64,000 nt of DNA, from assembly GCF_040115645.1 (NCBI RefSeq), contig NW_027096042.1, positions 248,001 to 312,000 of the forward strand, read 5' to 3'. The notes under the pieces are model-generated. The model made no database searches, was not told the DNA's origin, and saw only the letters and a list, made by a program, of their open reading frames with translations. The translations under genes were made by a program, and so were the position numbers. Below are positions 36,771 to 49,215 of the stretch, piece after piece (the stretch's first letter is position 1; each line of letters begins with the position of its first letter). The stretch comes from Euwallacea fornicatus. Taxonomy: Eukaryota; Arthropoda; Insecta; Coleoptera; Curculionidae.

Positions 36771-39700
36771 CAAGCTTTGAACCTACGTAACTTCGGCAAA
36801 TGAGCTCCAACTACCTTCAAAATTTGACCACAGAATCACCTCGACGAGCTCTTTAACATGACAAATAAGGCTTCATTGTATCTTGGTGAGTTTTCTAGAA
36901 AACGTGTGATTTATGTGCACAAACACACTTCGTTCGTGACTTTTCAAGCTTTGAACCTCCGTAACTTCGGCAAATGAGCTTCAAATACCTTCAAAATTAT
37001 ACCACAGAATCACATCGACGAACTCTTTTTAACACAGTTAAGAAGGCTTCATTGTATCTTGGTGAGTTTTCTAGAAAACGAGTGATTTATGTGCACAAAC
37101 ACACTTCGTTCGTGACTTTTCAATCTTTGAACCTCCGTAACTTCGGCAAAGGAGCTCCAACTACCTTCAAAATTTGACCACAGAATCACATCGACGAACT
37201 CTTTTTAACACAGTTAAGAAGGCTTCATTGTATCTTGGTGAGTTTTCTAGAAAACGAGTGATTTATGTGCACAAACACACTTCTTTCGTGACTTTTCAAG
37301 CTTTGGACCTCCGTAACTTCGGCAAATGTGCTTCAAATTGCTTAAAAAATTGATCATAGAATCACCTCGTTGAGCTCTTCATCATGACTCATAAGGCTTC
37401 ATTGTATCTTGGTGAGTTTTCTAGAAAACGAGTAATTTATGTGCACAAACATACTTGTTTCGTGACTTTTCAAGCTTTGAACCTACGTAACTTCGGCAAA
37501 TGAGCTCCAACTACCTTCAAAATTTGACCACAGAATCACCTCGACGAGCTCTTTAACATGACAAATAAGGCTTCATTGTATCTTGGTGAGTTTTCTAGAA
37601 AACGTGTGATTTATGTGCACAAACACACTTCGTTCGTGACTTTTCAAGCTTTGAACCTCCGTAACTTCGGCAAATGAGCTTCACATTCCGTAAAAAATTG
37701 ATCATAGAATCACCTCGTTGAGCTCTTCATCATGACTCAGAAGGCTTCATTGTATCTTGGTGAGTTTTCCAGAAAACGAGTAATTTATGTGCACAAACAC
37801 ACTTCTTTCGTGACTTTTCAAGCTTTGAACCTCCGTAACTTCGGCAAAGGAGCTCCAACTACCTTCAAAATTTGACCACAGAATCACCTCGACGAGCTTT
37901 TTAACATGACAAATAAGGCTTCATTGTATCTTGGTGAGTTTTCCAGAAAACGAGTAATTTATGTGCTCAAACACACATCTTTCGTGACTTTTCAAGATTT
38001 GAACCTCCGTAACTTCGGCAAATGTGCTTCACATTCCGTAAAAAATTGATCATAGAATCACCTCGTTGAGCTCTTCATCATGACTCAGAAGGCTTCATTG
38101 TATCTTGGTGAGTTTTCTAGAAAATGAGTAATTTATGTGCACAAACATACTTCTTTCGTGACTTTTCAAGTTTTGAACCTACGTAACTTCGGCAAATGAG
38201 CTCCAAGTCGCTTCAAAATTTTACCACAGAATCACCTCAACGAGCTCTTTCACACGACTAAGAAGGCTTCATTGTATCTTGGTGAGTTTTCTAGAAAACG
38301 AGTGATTTATGTGCACAAACACACTTCTTTCGTGACTTTTCAAGCTTTGGACCTCCGTAACTTCGGCAAATGAGCTCCAAGTCGCTTCAAAATTTTACCA
38401 CAGAATCACCTCAACGAGCTCTTTCACACGACTAAGACGGCTTCATTGTATCTTGGTGAGTTTTCCAGAAAACGAGTAATTTATGTGCTCAAACACACAT
38501 CTTTCGTGACTTTTCAAGATTTGAACCTCCGTAACTTCGGCAAATGTGCTTCACATTCCGTAAAAAATTGATCATAGAATCACCTCGTTGAGCTCTTCAT
38601 CATGACTCAGAAGGCTTCATTGTATCTTGGTGAGTTTTCTAGAAAACGTGTGATTTATGTGCACAAACACACTTCGTTCGTGACTTTTCAAGCTTTGAAC
38701 CTCCGTAACTTCGGCAAATGAGCTTCACATTCCGTAAAAAATTGATCATAGAATCACCTCGTTGAGCTCTTCATCATGACTCAGAAGGCTTCATTGTATC
38801 TTGGTGAGTTTTCCAGAAAACGAGTAATTTATGTGCACAAACACACTTCTTTCGTGACTTTTCAAGCTTTGAACCTCCGTAACTTCGGCAAAGGAGCTCC
38901 AACTACCTTCAAAATTTGACCACAGAATCACCTCAACGAGCTCTTTCACACGACTAAGAAGGCTTCATTGTATCTTGGTGAGTTTTCTAGAAAACGAGTG
39001 ATTTATGTGCAAAAACATACTTCTTTCGTGACTTTTCAAGCTTTGAACCTACGTAACTTCGGCAAATGAGCTCCAACTACCTTCAAAATTTGACCACAGA
39101 ATCACCTCGACGAGCTCTTTAACATGACAAATAAGGCTTCATTGTATCTTGGTGAGTTTTCTAGAAAACGTGTGATTTATGTGCACAAACACACTTCGTT
39201 CGTGACTTTTCAAGCTTTGAACCTCCGTAACTTCGGCAAATGAGCTTCAAATACCTTCAAAATTATACCACAGAATCACATCGACGAACTCTTTTTAACA
39301 CAGTTAAGAAGGCTTCATTGTATCTTGGTGAGTTTTCTAGAAAACGAGTGATTTATGTGCACAAACACACTTCGTTCGTGACTTTTCAATCTTTGAACCT
39401 CCGTAACTTCGGCAAAGGAGCTCCAACTACCTTCAAAATTTGACCACAGAATCACATCGACGAACTCTTTTTAACACAGTTAAGAAGGCTTCATTGTATC
39501 TTGGTGAGTTTTCTAGAAAACGAGTGATTTATGTGCACAAACACATTTCTTTCGTGACTTTTCAAGCTTTGGACCTCCGTAACTTCGGCAAATGTGCTTC
39601 AAATTGCTTAAAAAATTGATCATAGAATCACCTCGTTGAGCTCTTCATCATGACTCATAAGGCTTCATTGTATCTTGGTGAGTTTTCTAGAAAACGAGTA

Positions 39701-39816
39701 ATTTATGTGCACAAACATACTTGTTTCGTGACTTTTCAAGCTTTGAACCTACGTAACTTCGGCAAATGAGCTCCAACTACCTTCAAAATTTGACCACAGA
39801 ATCACCTCGACGAGCT
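36694..39816. repeat. Segment with an 857-bp direct duplication at a 2,266-bp offset
   Basis: Sequence at 36694-37550 recurs at 38960-39816 with one change noticed, ACACATTTC at 39541 for ACACACTTC. The offset of 2,266 bp is 13 monomers plus 4 bp, which fits the two 176-bp monomers between (37023 and 37199). Both copies hold a pair of adjacent 176-bp monomers, at 37023/37199 and 39289/39465. The part between (37551-38959) holds CGTGTG-type, GTGCTC and CCAAGTCGC monomers also found near 28.5-29.4 kb. AAAATGAGTA at about 38122 is a private C-to-T change at the CpG of CGAG. Confidence 0.8.
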
Positions 39817-42800
39817 TTTTAACATGACAAATAAGGCTTCATTGTATCTTGGTGAGTTTTCTAGAAAACGAGTGATTTATGTGCACAAACACACTTCTTT
39901 CGTGACTTTTCAAGCTTTGGACCTCCGTAACTTCGGCAAATGAGCTCCAAGTCGCTTCAAAATTTTACCACAGAATCACCTCAACGAGCTCTTTCACACG
40001 ACTAAGACGGCTTCATTGTATCTTGGTGAGTTTTCTAGAAAACGAGTAATTTATGTGCACAAACATACTTCTTTCGTGACTTTTCAAGTTTTGAACCTAC
40101 GTAACTTCGGCAAATGAGCTCCAACTACCTTCAAAATTTGACCACAGAATCACCTCGACGAGCTCTTTCACACGACTAAGAAGGCTTCATTGTATCTTGG
40201 TGAGTTTTCTAGAAAACGAGTGATTTATGTGCACAAACACACTTCTTTCGTGACTTTTCAAGCTTTGGACCTCCGTAACTTCGGCAAATGAGCTCCAAGT
40301 CGCTTCAAAATTTTACCACAGAATCACCTCAACGAGCTCTTTCACACGACTAAGACGGCTTCATTGTATCTTGGTGAGTTTTCTAGAAAACGAGTAATTT
40401 ATGTGCACAAACATACTTCTTTCGTGACTTTTCAAGTTTTGAACCTACGTAACTTCGGCAAATGTGCTTCAAATTGCTTAAAAAATTGATCATAGAATCA
40501 CCTCGTTGAGCTCTTCATCATGACTTATCAGGCTTCATTGTATCTTGGTAAGTTTTCCAGAAAACGAGTAATTTATGTGCTCAAACACACATCTTTCGTG
40601 ACTTTTCAAGATTTGAACTTCCGTAACTTCGGCAAATGTGCTTCACATTCCGTCAAAAATTGATCATAGAATCACCTCGTTGAGCTCTTCATCATGACTC
40701 AGAATGCTTCATTGTATCTTGGTGAGTTTTTTAGAAAACGAGTAATTTATGTGCACAAACACACATCTTTCGTGACTTTTCAAGCTTTGAACCTCCGTAA
40801 CTTCGGCAAATGAGCTTCAAATTGCTTAAAAAATTGATCATAGAATCACCTCGTTGAGCTCTTCATCATGACTCATAAGGCTTCATTGTATCTTGGTGAG
40901 TTTTCTAGAAAACGAGTAATTTATGTGCACAAACATACTTGTTTCGTGACTTTTCAAGCTTTGAACCTACGTAACTTCGGCAAATGAGCTCCAACTACCT
41001 TCAAAATTTGACCACAGAATCACCTCGACGAGCTCTTTAACATGACAAATAAGGCTTCATTGTATCTTGGTGAGTTTTCCAGAAAACGAGTAATTTATGT
41101 GCACAAACACACTTCTTTCGTGACTTTTCAAGCTTTGAACCTCCGACACTTCGGCAAATGAGCTCCAAATCGCTTCAAAATTTTACCACAGAATCACCTC
41201 GACGAGCTCTTTAACATGACAAATAAGGCTTCATTGTATCTTGGTGAGTTTTCCAGAAAACGAGTAATTTATGTGCACAAACACACATCTTTCGTGACTT
41301 TTCAAGATTTGAACCTCCGTAACTTCGGCAAATGAGCTCCAACTACCTTCAAAATTTGACCACAGAATCACCTCGACGAGCTCTTTAACATGACAAATAA
41401 GGCTTCATTGTATCTTGGTGAGTTTTCTAGAAAACGAGTGATTTATGTGCACAAACACACTTCGTTCGTGACTTTTCAAGCTTTGAACCTCCGTAACTTC
41501 GGCAAATGAGCTTCAAATACCTTCAAAATTTGAACACAGAATCACCTCGACGAGCTCTTTCACACGACTAAGAAGGCTTCATTGTATCTTGGTGAGTTTT
41601 CTAGAAAACGAGTGATTTATGTGCACAAACACACTTCTTTCGTGACTTTTCAAGATTTGGACCTCCGTAACTTCGGCAAATGTGCTTCAAATTGCTTAAA
41701 AAATTGATCATAGAATCACCTCGTTGAGCTCTTCATCATGACTTATAAGGCTTCATTGTATCTTGGTGAGTTTTCTAGAAAACGAGTGATTTATGTGCAC
41801 AAACACACTTCGTTCGTGACTTTTCAAGTTTTGAACCTACGTAACTTCGGCAAATGAGCTCCAACTACCTTCAAAATTTGACCACAGAATCACCTCGACG
41901 AGCTCTTTAACATGACAAATAAGGCTTCATTGTATCTTGGTGAGTTTTCTAGAAAACGAGTGATTTATGTGCACAAACACACTTCGTTCGTGACTTTTCA
42001 AGCTTTGAACCTCCGTAACTTCGGCAAATGAGCTTCAAATACCTTCAAAATTATACCACAGAATCACATCGACGAACTCTTTTTAACACAGTTAAGAAGG
42101 CTTCATTGTATCTTGGTGAGTTTTCTAGAAAACGAGTGATTTATGTGCACAAACACACTTCGTTCGTGACTTTTCAATCTTTGAACCTCCGTAACTTCGG
42201 CAAAGGAGCTCCAACTACCTTCAAAATTTGACCACAGAATCACATCGACGAACTTTTTTTAACACAGTTAAGAAGGCTTCATTGTATCTCGGTGAGTTTT
42301 CTAGAAAACGAGTGATTTATGTGCACAAACACACTTCTTTCGTGACTTTTCAAGCTTTGGACCTCCGTAACTTCGGCAAATGTGCTTCAAATTGCTTAAA
42401 AAATTGATCATAGAATCACCTCGTTGAGCTCTTCATCATGACTCATAAGGCTTCATTGTATCTTGGTGAGTTTTCTAGAAAACGAGTAATTTATGTGCAC
42501 AAACATACTTGTTTCGTGACTTTTCAAGCTTTGAACCTACGTAACTTCGGCAAATGAGCTCCAACTACCTTCAAAATTTGACCACAGAATCACCTCGACG
42601 AGCTTTTTAACATGACAAATAAGGCTTCATTGTATCTTGGTGAGTTTTCTAGAAAACGAGTGATTTATGTGCACAAACACACTTCTTTCGTGACTTTTCA
42701 AGCTTTGGACCTCCGTAACTTCGGCAAATGAGCTCCAAGTCGCTTCAAAATTTTACCACAGAATCACCTCAACGAGCTCTTTCACACGACTAAGACGGCT

Positions 42801-45170
42801 TCATTGTATCTTGGTGAGTTTTCTAGAAAACGAGTAATTTATGTGCACAAACATACTTCTTTCGTGACTTTTCAAGTTTTGAACCTACGTAACTTCGGCA
42901 AATGAGCTCCAACTACCTTCAAAATTTGACCACAGAATCACCTCGACGAGCTCTTTCACACGACTAAGAAGGCTTCATTGTATCTTGGTGAGTTTTCTAG
43001 AAAACGAGTGATTTATGTGCACAAACACACTTCTTTCGTGACTTTTCAAGCTTTGGACCTCCGTAACTTCGGCAAATGAGCTCCAAGTCGCTTCAAAATT
43101 TTACCACAGAATCACCTCAACGAGCTCTTTCACACGACTAAGACGGCTTCATTGTATCTTGGTGAGTTTTCTAGAAAACGAGTAATTTATGTGCACAAAC
43201 ATACTTCTTTCGTGACTTTTCAAGTTTTGAACCTACGTAACTTCGGCAAATGTGCTTCAAATTGCTTAAAAAATTGATCATAGAATCACCTCGTTGAGCT
43301 CTTCATCATGACTTATCAGGCTTCATTGTATCTTGGTAAGTTTTCCAGAAAACGAGTAATTTATGTGCTCAAACACACATCTTTCGTGACTTTTCAAGAT
43401 TTGAACTTCCGTAACTTCGGCAAATGTGCTTCACATTCCGTCAAAAATTGATCATAGAATCACCTCGTTGAGCTCTTCATCATGACTCAGAATGCTTCAT
43501 TGTATCTTGGTGAGTTTTTTAGAAAACGAGTAATTTATGTGCACAAACACACATCTTTCGTGACTTTTCAAGCTTTGAACCTCCGTAACTTCGGCAAATG
43601 AGCTTCAAATTGCTTAAAAAATTGATCATAGAATCACCTCGTTGAGCTCTTCATCATGACTCATAAGGCTTCATTGTATCTTGGTGAGTTTTCTAGAAAA
43701 CGAGTAATTTATGTGCACAAACATACTTGTTTCGTGACTTTTCAAGCTTTGAACCTACGTAACTTCGGCAAATGAGCTCCAACTACCTTCAAAATTTGAC
43801 CACAGAATCACCTCGACGAGCTCTTTAACATGACAAATAAGGCTTCATTGTATCTTGGTGAGTTTTCCAGAAAACGAGTAATTTATGTGCACAAACACAC
43901 TTCTTTCGTGACTTTTCAAGCTTTGAACCTCCGACACTTCGGCAAATGAGCTCCAAATCGCTTCAAAATTTTACCACAGAATCACCTCGACGAGCTCTTT
44001 AACATGACAAATAAGGCTTCATTGTATCTTGGTGAGTTTTCCAGAAAACGAGTAATTTATGTGCACAAACACACATCTTTCGTGACTTTTCAAGATTTGA
44101 ACCTCCGTAACTTCGGCAAATGAGCTCCAACTACCTTCAAAATTTGACCACAGAATCACCTCGACGAGCTCTTTAACATGACAAATAAGGCTTCATTGTA
44201 TCTTGGTGAGTTTTCTAGAAAACGAGTGATTTATGTGCACAAACACACTTCGTTCGTGACTTTTCAAGCTTTGAACCTCCGTAACTTCGGCAAATGAGCT
44301 TCAAATACCTTCAAAATTTGAACACAGAATCACCTCGACGAGCTCTTTCACACGACTAAGAAGGCTTCATTGTATCTTGGTGAGTTTTCTAGAAAACGAG
44401 TGATTTATGTGCACAAACACACTTCTTTCGTGACTTTTCAAGATTTGGACCTCCGTAACTTCGGCAAATGTGCTTCAAATTGCTTAAAAAATTGATCATA
44501 GAATCACCTCGTTGAGCTCTTCATCATGACTTATAAGGCTTCATTGTATCTTGGTGAGTTTTCTAGAAAACGAGTGATTTATGTGCACAAACACACTTCG
44601 TTCGTGACTTTTCAAGTTTTGAACCTACGTAACTTCGGCAAATGAGCTCCAACTACCTTCAAAATTTGACCACAGAATCACCTCGACGAGCTCTTTAACA
44701 TGACAAATAAGGCTTCATTGTATCTTGGTGAGTTTTCTAGAAAACGAGTGATTTATGTGCACAAACACACTTCGTTCGTGACTTTTCAAGCTTTGAACCT
44801 CCGTAACTTCGGCAAATGAGCTTCAAATACCTTCAAAATTATACCACAGAATCACATCGACGAACTCTTTTTAACACAGTTAAGAAGGCTTCATTGTATC
44901 TTGGTGAGTTTTCTAGAAAACGAGTGATTTATGTGCACAAACACACTTCGTTCGTGACTTTTCAATCTTTGAACCTCCGTAACTTCGGCAAAGGAGCTCC
45001 AACTACCTTCAAAATTTGACCACAGAATCACATCGACGAACTTTTTTTAACACAGTTAAGAAGGCTTCATTGTATCTCGGTGAGTTTTCTAGAAAACGAG
45101 TGATTTATGTGCACAAACACACTTCTTTCGTGACTTTTCAAGCTTTGGACCTCCGTAACTTCGGCAAATG
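39172..45170. repeat. 16-mer (2,788-bp) higher-order repeat, about 2.15 copies
   Basis: Copies start at 39172, 41960 and 44748 (partial). The 2,788-bp period is 14 monomers of 174 bp and two of 176 bp. Each unit holds two adjacent 176-bp monomers, the GGTAAGTTTT variant (near 40547 and 43335), GAACTTCCG, AACCTCCGACAC and AAGATTTGGAC. The left border is CGTGTG against CGAGTG at 39171/41959, and the right border is AAATGTGC against AAATGAGC at 42383/45171. Two changes, AACTTTTTTTAAC for AACTCTTTTTAAC and TATCTCGG for TATCTTGG, are absent from copy 1 but shared by copies 2 and 3. Confidence 0.9.
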
Positions 45171-48100
45171 AGCTCCAAGTCGCTTCAAAATTTTACCACA
45201 GAATCACCTCAACGAGCTCTTTCACACGACTAAGACGGCTTCATTGTATCTTGGTGAGTTTTCTAGAAAACGAGTAATTTATGTGCACAAACATACTTCT
45301 TTCGTGACTTTTCAAGTTTTGAACCTACGTAACTTCGGCAAATGAGCTCCAACTACCTTCAAAATTTGACCACAGAATCACCTCGACGAGCTCTTTAACA
45401 TGACACATAAGGCTTCATTGTATCTTGGTGAGTTTTCTAGAAAACGAGTGATTTATGTGCACAAACACACTTCGTTCGTGACTTTTCAAGCTTTGAACCT
45501 CCGTACCTTCGGCAAATGAGCTCCAAATCGCTTCAAAATTTTACCACAGAATCACCTCGTTGAGCTCTTCATCATGACTCATAAGGCTTCATTGTATCTT
45601 GGTGAGTTTTCTAGAAAACGAGTAATTTATGTGCACAAACATACTTGTTTCGTGACTTTTCAAGCTTTGAACCTACGTAACTTCGGCAAATGAGCTCCAA
45701 CTACCTTCAAAATTTGACCACAGAATCACCTCGACGAGCTCTTTAACATGACAAATAAGGCTTCATTGTATCTTGGTGAGTTTTCCAGAAAACGAGTAAT
45801 TTATGTGCACAAACACACTTCTTTCGTGACTTTTCAAGCTTTGAACCTCCGACACTTCGGCAAATGAGCTCCAAATCGCTTCAAAATTTTACCACAGAAT
45901 CACCTCGACGAGCTCTTTCACACGACTAAGACGGCTTCATTGTATCTTGGTGAGTTTTCTAGAAAACGAGTAATTTATGTGCACAAACATACTTCTTTCG
46001 TGACTTTTCAAGTTTTGAACCTCCGTAACTTCGGCAAATGTGCTTCAAATTGCTTAAAAAATTGATCATAGAATCACCTCGTTGAGCTCTTCATCATGAC
46101 TTATAAGGCTTCATTGTATCTTGGTAAGTTTTCCAGAAAACGAGTAATTTATGTGCTCAAACACACATCTTTCGTGACTTTTCAAGATTTGAACTTCCGT
46201 AACTTCGGCAAATGTGCTTCACATTCCGTCAAAAATTGATCATAGAATCACCTCGTTGAGCTCTTCATCATGACTCAGAATGCTTCATTGTATCTTGGTG
46301 AGTTTTTTAGAAAACGAGTAATTTATGTGCACAAACACACATCTTTCGTGACTTTTCAAGCTTTGAACCTCCGTAACTTCGGCAAATGAGCTTCAAATAC
46401 CTTCAAAATTTGAACACAGAATCACCTCGACGAGCTCTTTCACACGACTAAGAAGGCTTCATTGTATCTTGGTGAGTTTTCTAGAAAACGAGTGATTTAT
46501 GTGCACAAACACACTTCTTTCGTGACTTTTCAAGATTTGGACCTCCGTAACTTCGGCAAATGTGCTTCAAATTGCTTAAAAAATTGATCATAGAATCACC
46601 TCGTTGAGCTCTTCATCATGACTTATAAGGCTTCATTGTATCTTGGTGAGTTTTCTAGAAAACGAGTGATTTATGTGCACAAACACACTTCGTTCGTGAC
46701 TTTTCAAGTTTTGAACCTACGTAACTTCGGCAAATGAGCTCCAACTACCTTCAAAATTTGACCACAGAATCACCTCGACGAGCTCTTTAACATGACAAAT
46801 AAGGCTTCATTGTATCTTGGTGAGTTTTCTAGAAAACGAGTGATTTATGTGCACAAACACACTTCGTTCGTGACTTTTCAAGCTTTGAACCTCCGTAACT
46901 TCGGCAAATGAGCTTCAAATACCTTCAAAATTATACCACAGAATCACATCGACGAACTCTTTTTAACACAGTTAAGAAGGCTTCATTGTATCTTGGTGAG
47001 TTTTCTAGAAAACGAGTGATTTATGTGCACAAACACACTTCGTTCGTGACTTTTCAATCTTTGAACCTCCGTAACTTCGGCAAAGGAGCTCCAACTACCT
47101 TCAAAATTTGACCACAGAATCACATCGACGAACTTTTTTTAACACAGTTAAGAAGGCTTCATTGTATCTTGGTGAGTTTTCTAGAAAACGAGTGATTTAT
47201 GTGCACAAACACACTTCTTTCGTGACTTTTCAAGCTTTGGACCTCCGTAACTTCGGCAAATGAGCTCCAAGTCGCTTCAAAATTTTACCACAGAATCACC
47301 TCAACGAGCTCTTTCACACGACTAAGACGGCTTCATTGTATCTTGGTGAGTTTTCTAGAAAACGAGTAATTTATGTGCACAAACATACTTCTTTCGTGAC
47401 TTTTCAAGTTTTGAACCTACGTAACTTCGGCAAATGAGCTCCAACTACCTTCAAAATTTGACCACAGAATCACCTCGACGAGCTCTTTAACATGACACAT
47501 AAGGCTTCATTGTATCTTGGTGAGTTTTCTAGAAAACGAGTGATTTATGTGCACAAACACACTTCGTTCGTGACTTTTCAAGCTTTGAACCTCCGTACCT
47601 TCGGCAAATGAGCTCCAAATCGCTTCAAAATTTTACCACAGAATCACCTCGTTGAGCTCTTCATCATGACTCATAAGGCTTCATTGTATCTTGGTGAGTT
47701 TTCTAGAAAACGAGTAATTTATGTGCACAAACATACTTGTTTCGTGACTTTTCAAGCTTTGAACCTACGTAACTTCGGCAAATGAGCTCCAACTACCTTC
47801 AAAATTTGACCACAGAATCACCTCGACGAGCTCTTTAACATGACAAATAAGGCTTCATTGTATCTTGGTGAGTTTTCCAGAAAACGAGTAATTTATGTGC
47901 ACAAACACACTTCTTTCGTGACTTTTCAAGCTTTGAACCTCCGACACTTCGGCAAATGAGCTCCAAATCGCTTCAAAATTTTACCACAGAATCACCTCGA
48001 CGAGCTCTTTCACACGACTAAGACGGCTTCATTGTATCTTGGTGAGTTTTCTAGAAAACGAGTAATTTATGTGCACAAACATACTTCTTTCGTGACTTTT

Positions 48101-49215
48101 CAAGTTTTGAACCTCCGTAACTTCGGCAAATGTGCTTCAAATTGCTTAAAAAATTGATCATAGAATCACCTCGTTGAGCTCTTCATCATGACTTATAAGG
48201 CTTCATTGTATCTTGGTAAGTTTTCCAGAAAACGAGTAATTTATGTGCTCAAACACACATCTTTCGTGACTTTTCAAGATTTGAACTTCCGTAACTTCGG
48301 CAAATGTGCTTCACATTCCGTCAAAAATTGATCATAGAATCACCTCGTTGAGCTCTTCATCATGACTCAGAATGCTTCATTGTATCTTGGTGAGTTTTTT
48401 AGAAAACGAGTAATTTATGTGCACAAACACACATCTTTCGTGACTTTTCAAGCTTTGAACCTCCGTAACTTCGGCAAATGAGCTTCAAATACCTTCAAAA
48501 TTTGAACACAGAATCACCTCGACGAGCTCTTTCACACGACTAAGAAGGCTTCATTGTATCTTGGTGAGTTTTCTAGAAAACGAGTGATTTATGTGCACAA
48601 ACACACTTCTTTCGTGACTTTTCAAGCTTTGGACCTCCGTAACTTCGGCAAATGTGCTTCAAATTGCTTAAAAAATTGATCATAGAATCACCTCGTTGAG
48701 CTCTTCATCATGACTTATAAGGCTTCATTGTATCTTGGTGAGTTTTCTAGAAAACGAGTGATTTATGTGCACAAACACACTTCGTTCGTGACTTTTCAAG
48801 TTTTGAACCTACGTAACTTCGGCAAATGAGCTCCAACTACCTTCAAAATTTGACCACAGAATCACCTCGACGAGCTCTTTAACATGACAAATAAGGCTTC
48901 ATTGTATCTTGGTGAGTTTTCTAGAAAACGAGTGATTTATGTGCACAAACACACTTCGTTCGTGACTTTTCAAGCTTTGAACCTCCGTAACTTCGGCAAA
49001 TGAGCTTCAAATACCTTCAAAATTATACCACAGAATCACATCGACGAACTCTTTTTAACACAGTTAAGAAGGCTTCATTGTATCTTGGTGAGTTTTCTAG
49101 AAAACGAGTGATTTATGTGCACAAACACACTTCGTTCGTGACTTTTCAATCTTTGAACCTCCGTAACTTCGGCAAAGGAGCTCCAACTACCTTCAAAATT
49201 TGACCACAGAATCAC
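44253..49215. repeat. 12-mer (2,092-bp) higher-order repeat, about 2.4 copies
   Basis: The 2,092-bp period is 10 monomers of 174 bp and two of 176 bp. Sequence from 44253 matches 46345 onward, to the border at 47124/49216 (CACATCG against CACCTCG). I noticed two mismatches: TATCTCGG at 45078 against TATCTTGG at 47170, and AAGATTTGG at 46535 against AAGCTTTGG at 48627. The unit is a shortened relative of the 16-mer to its left; both carry GGTAAGTTTT, CCGACAC and the paired 176-bp monomers. The tract overlaps the end of the 16-mer by about 0.9 kb. Confidence 0.88.
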
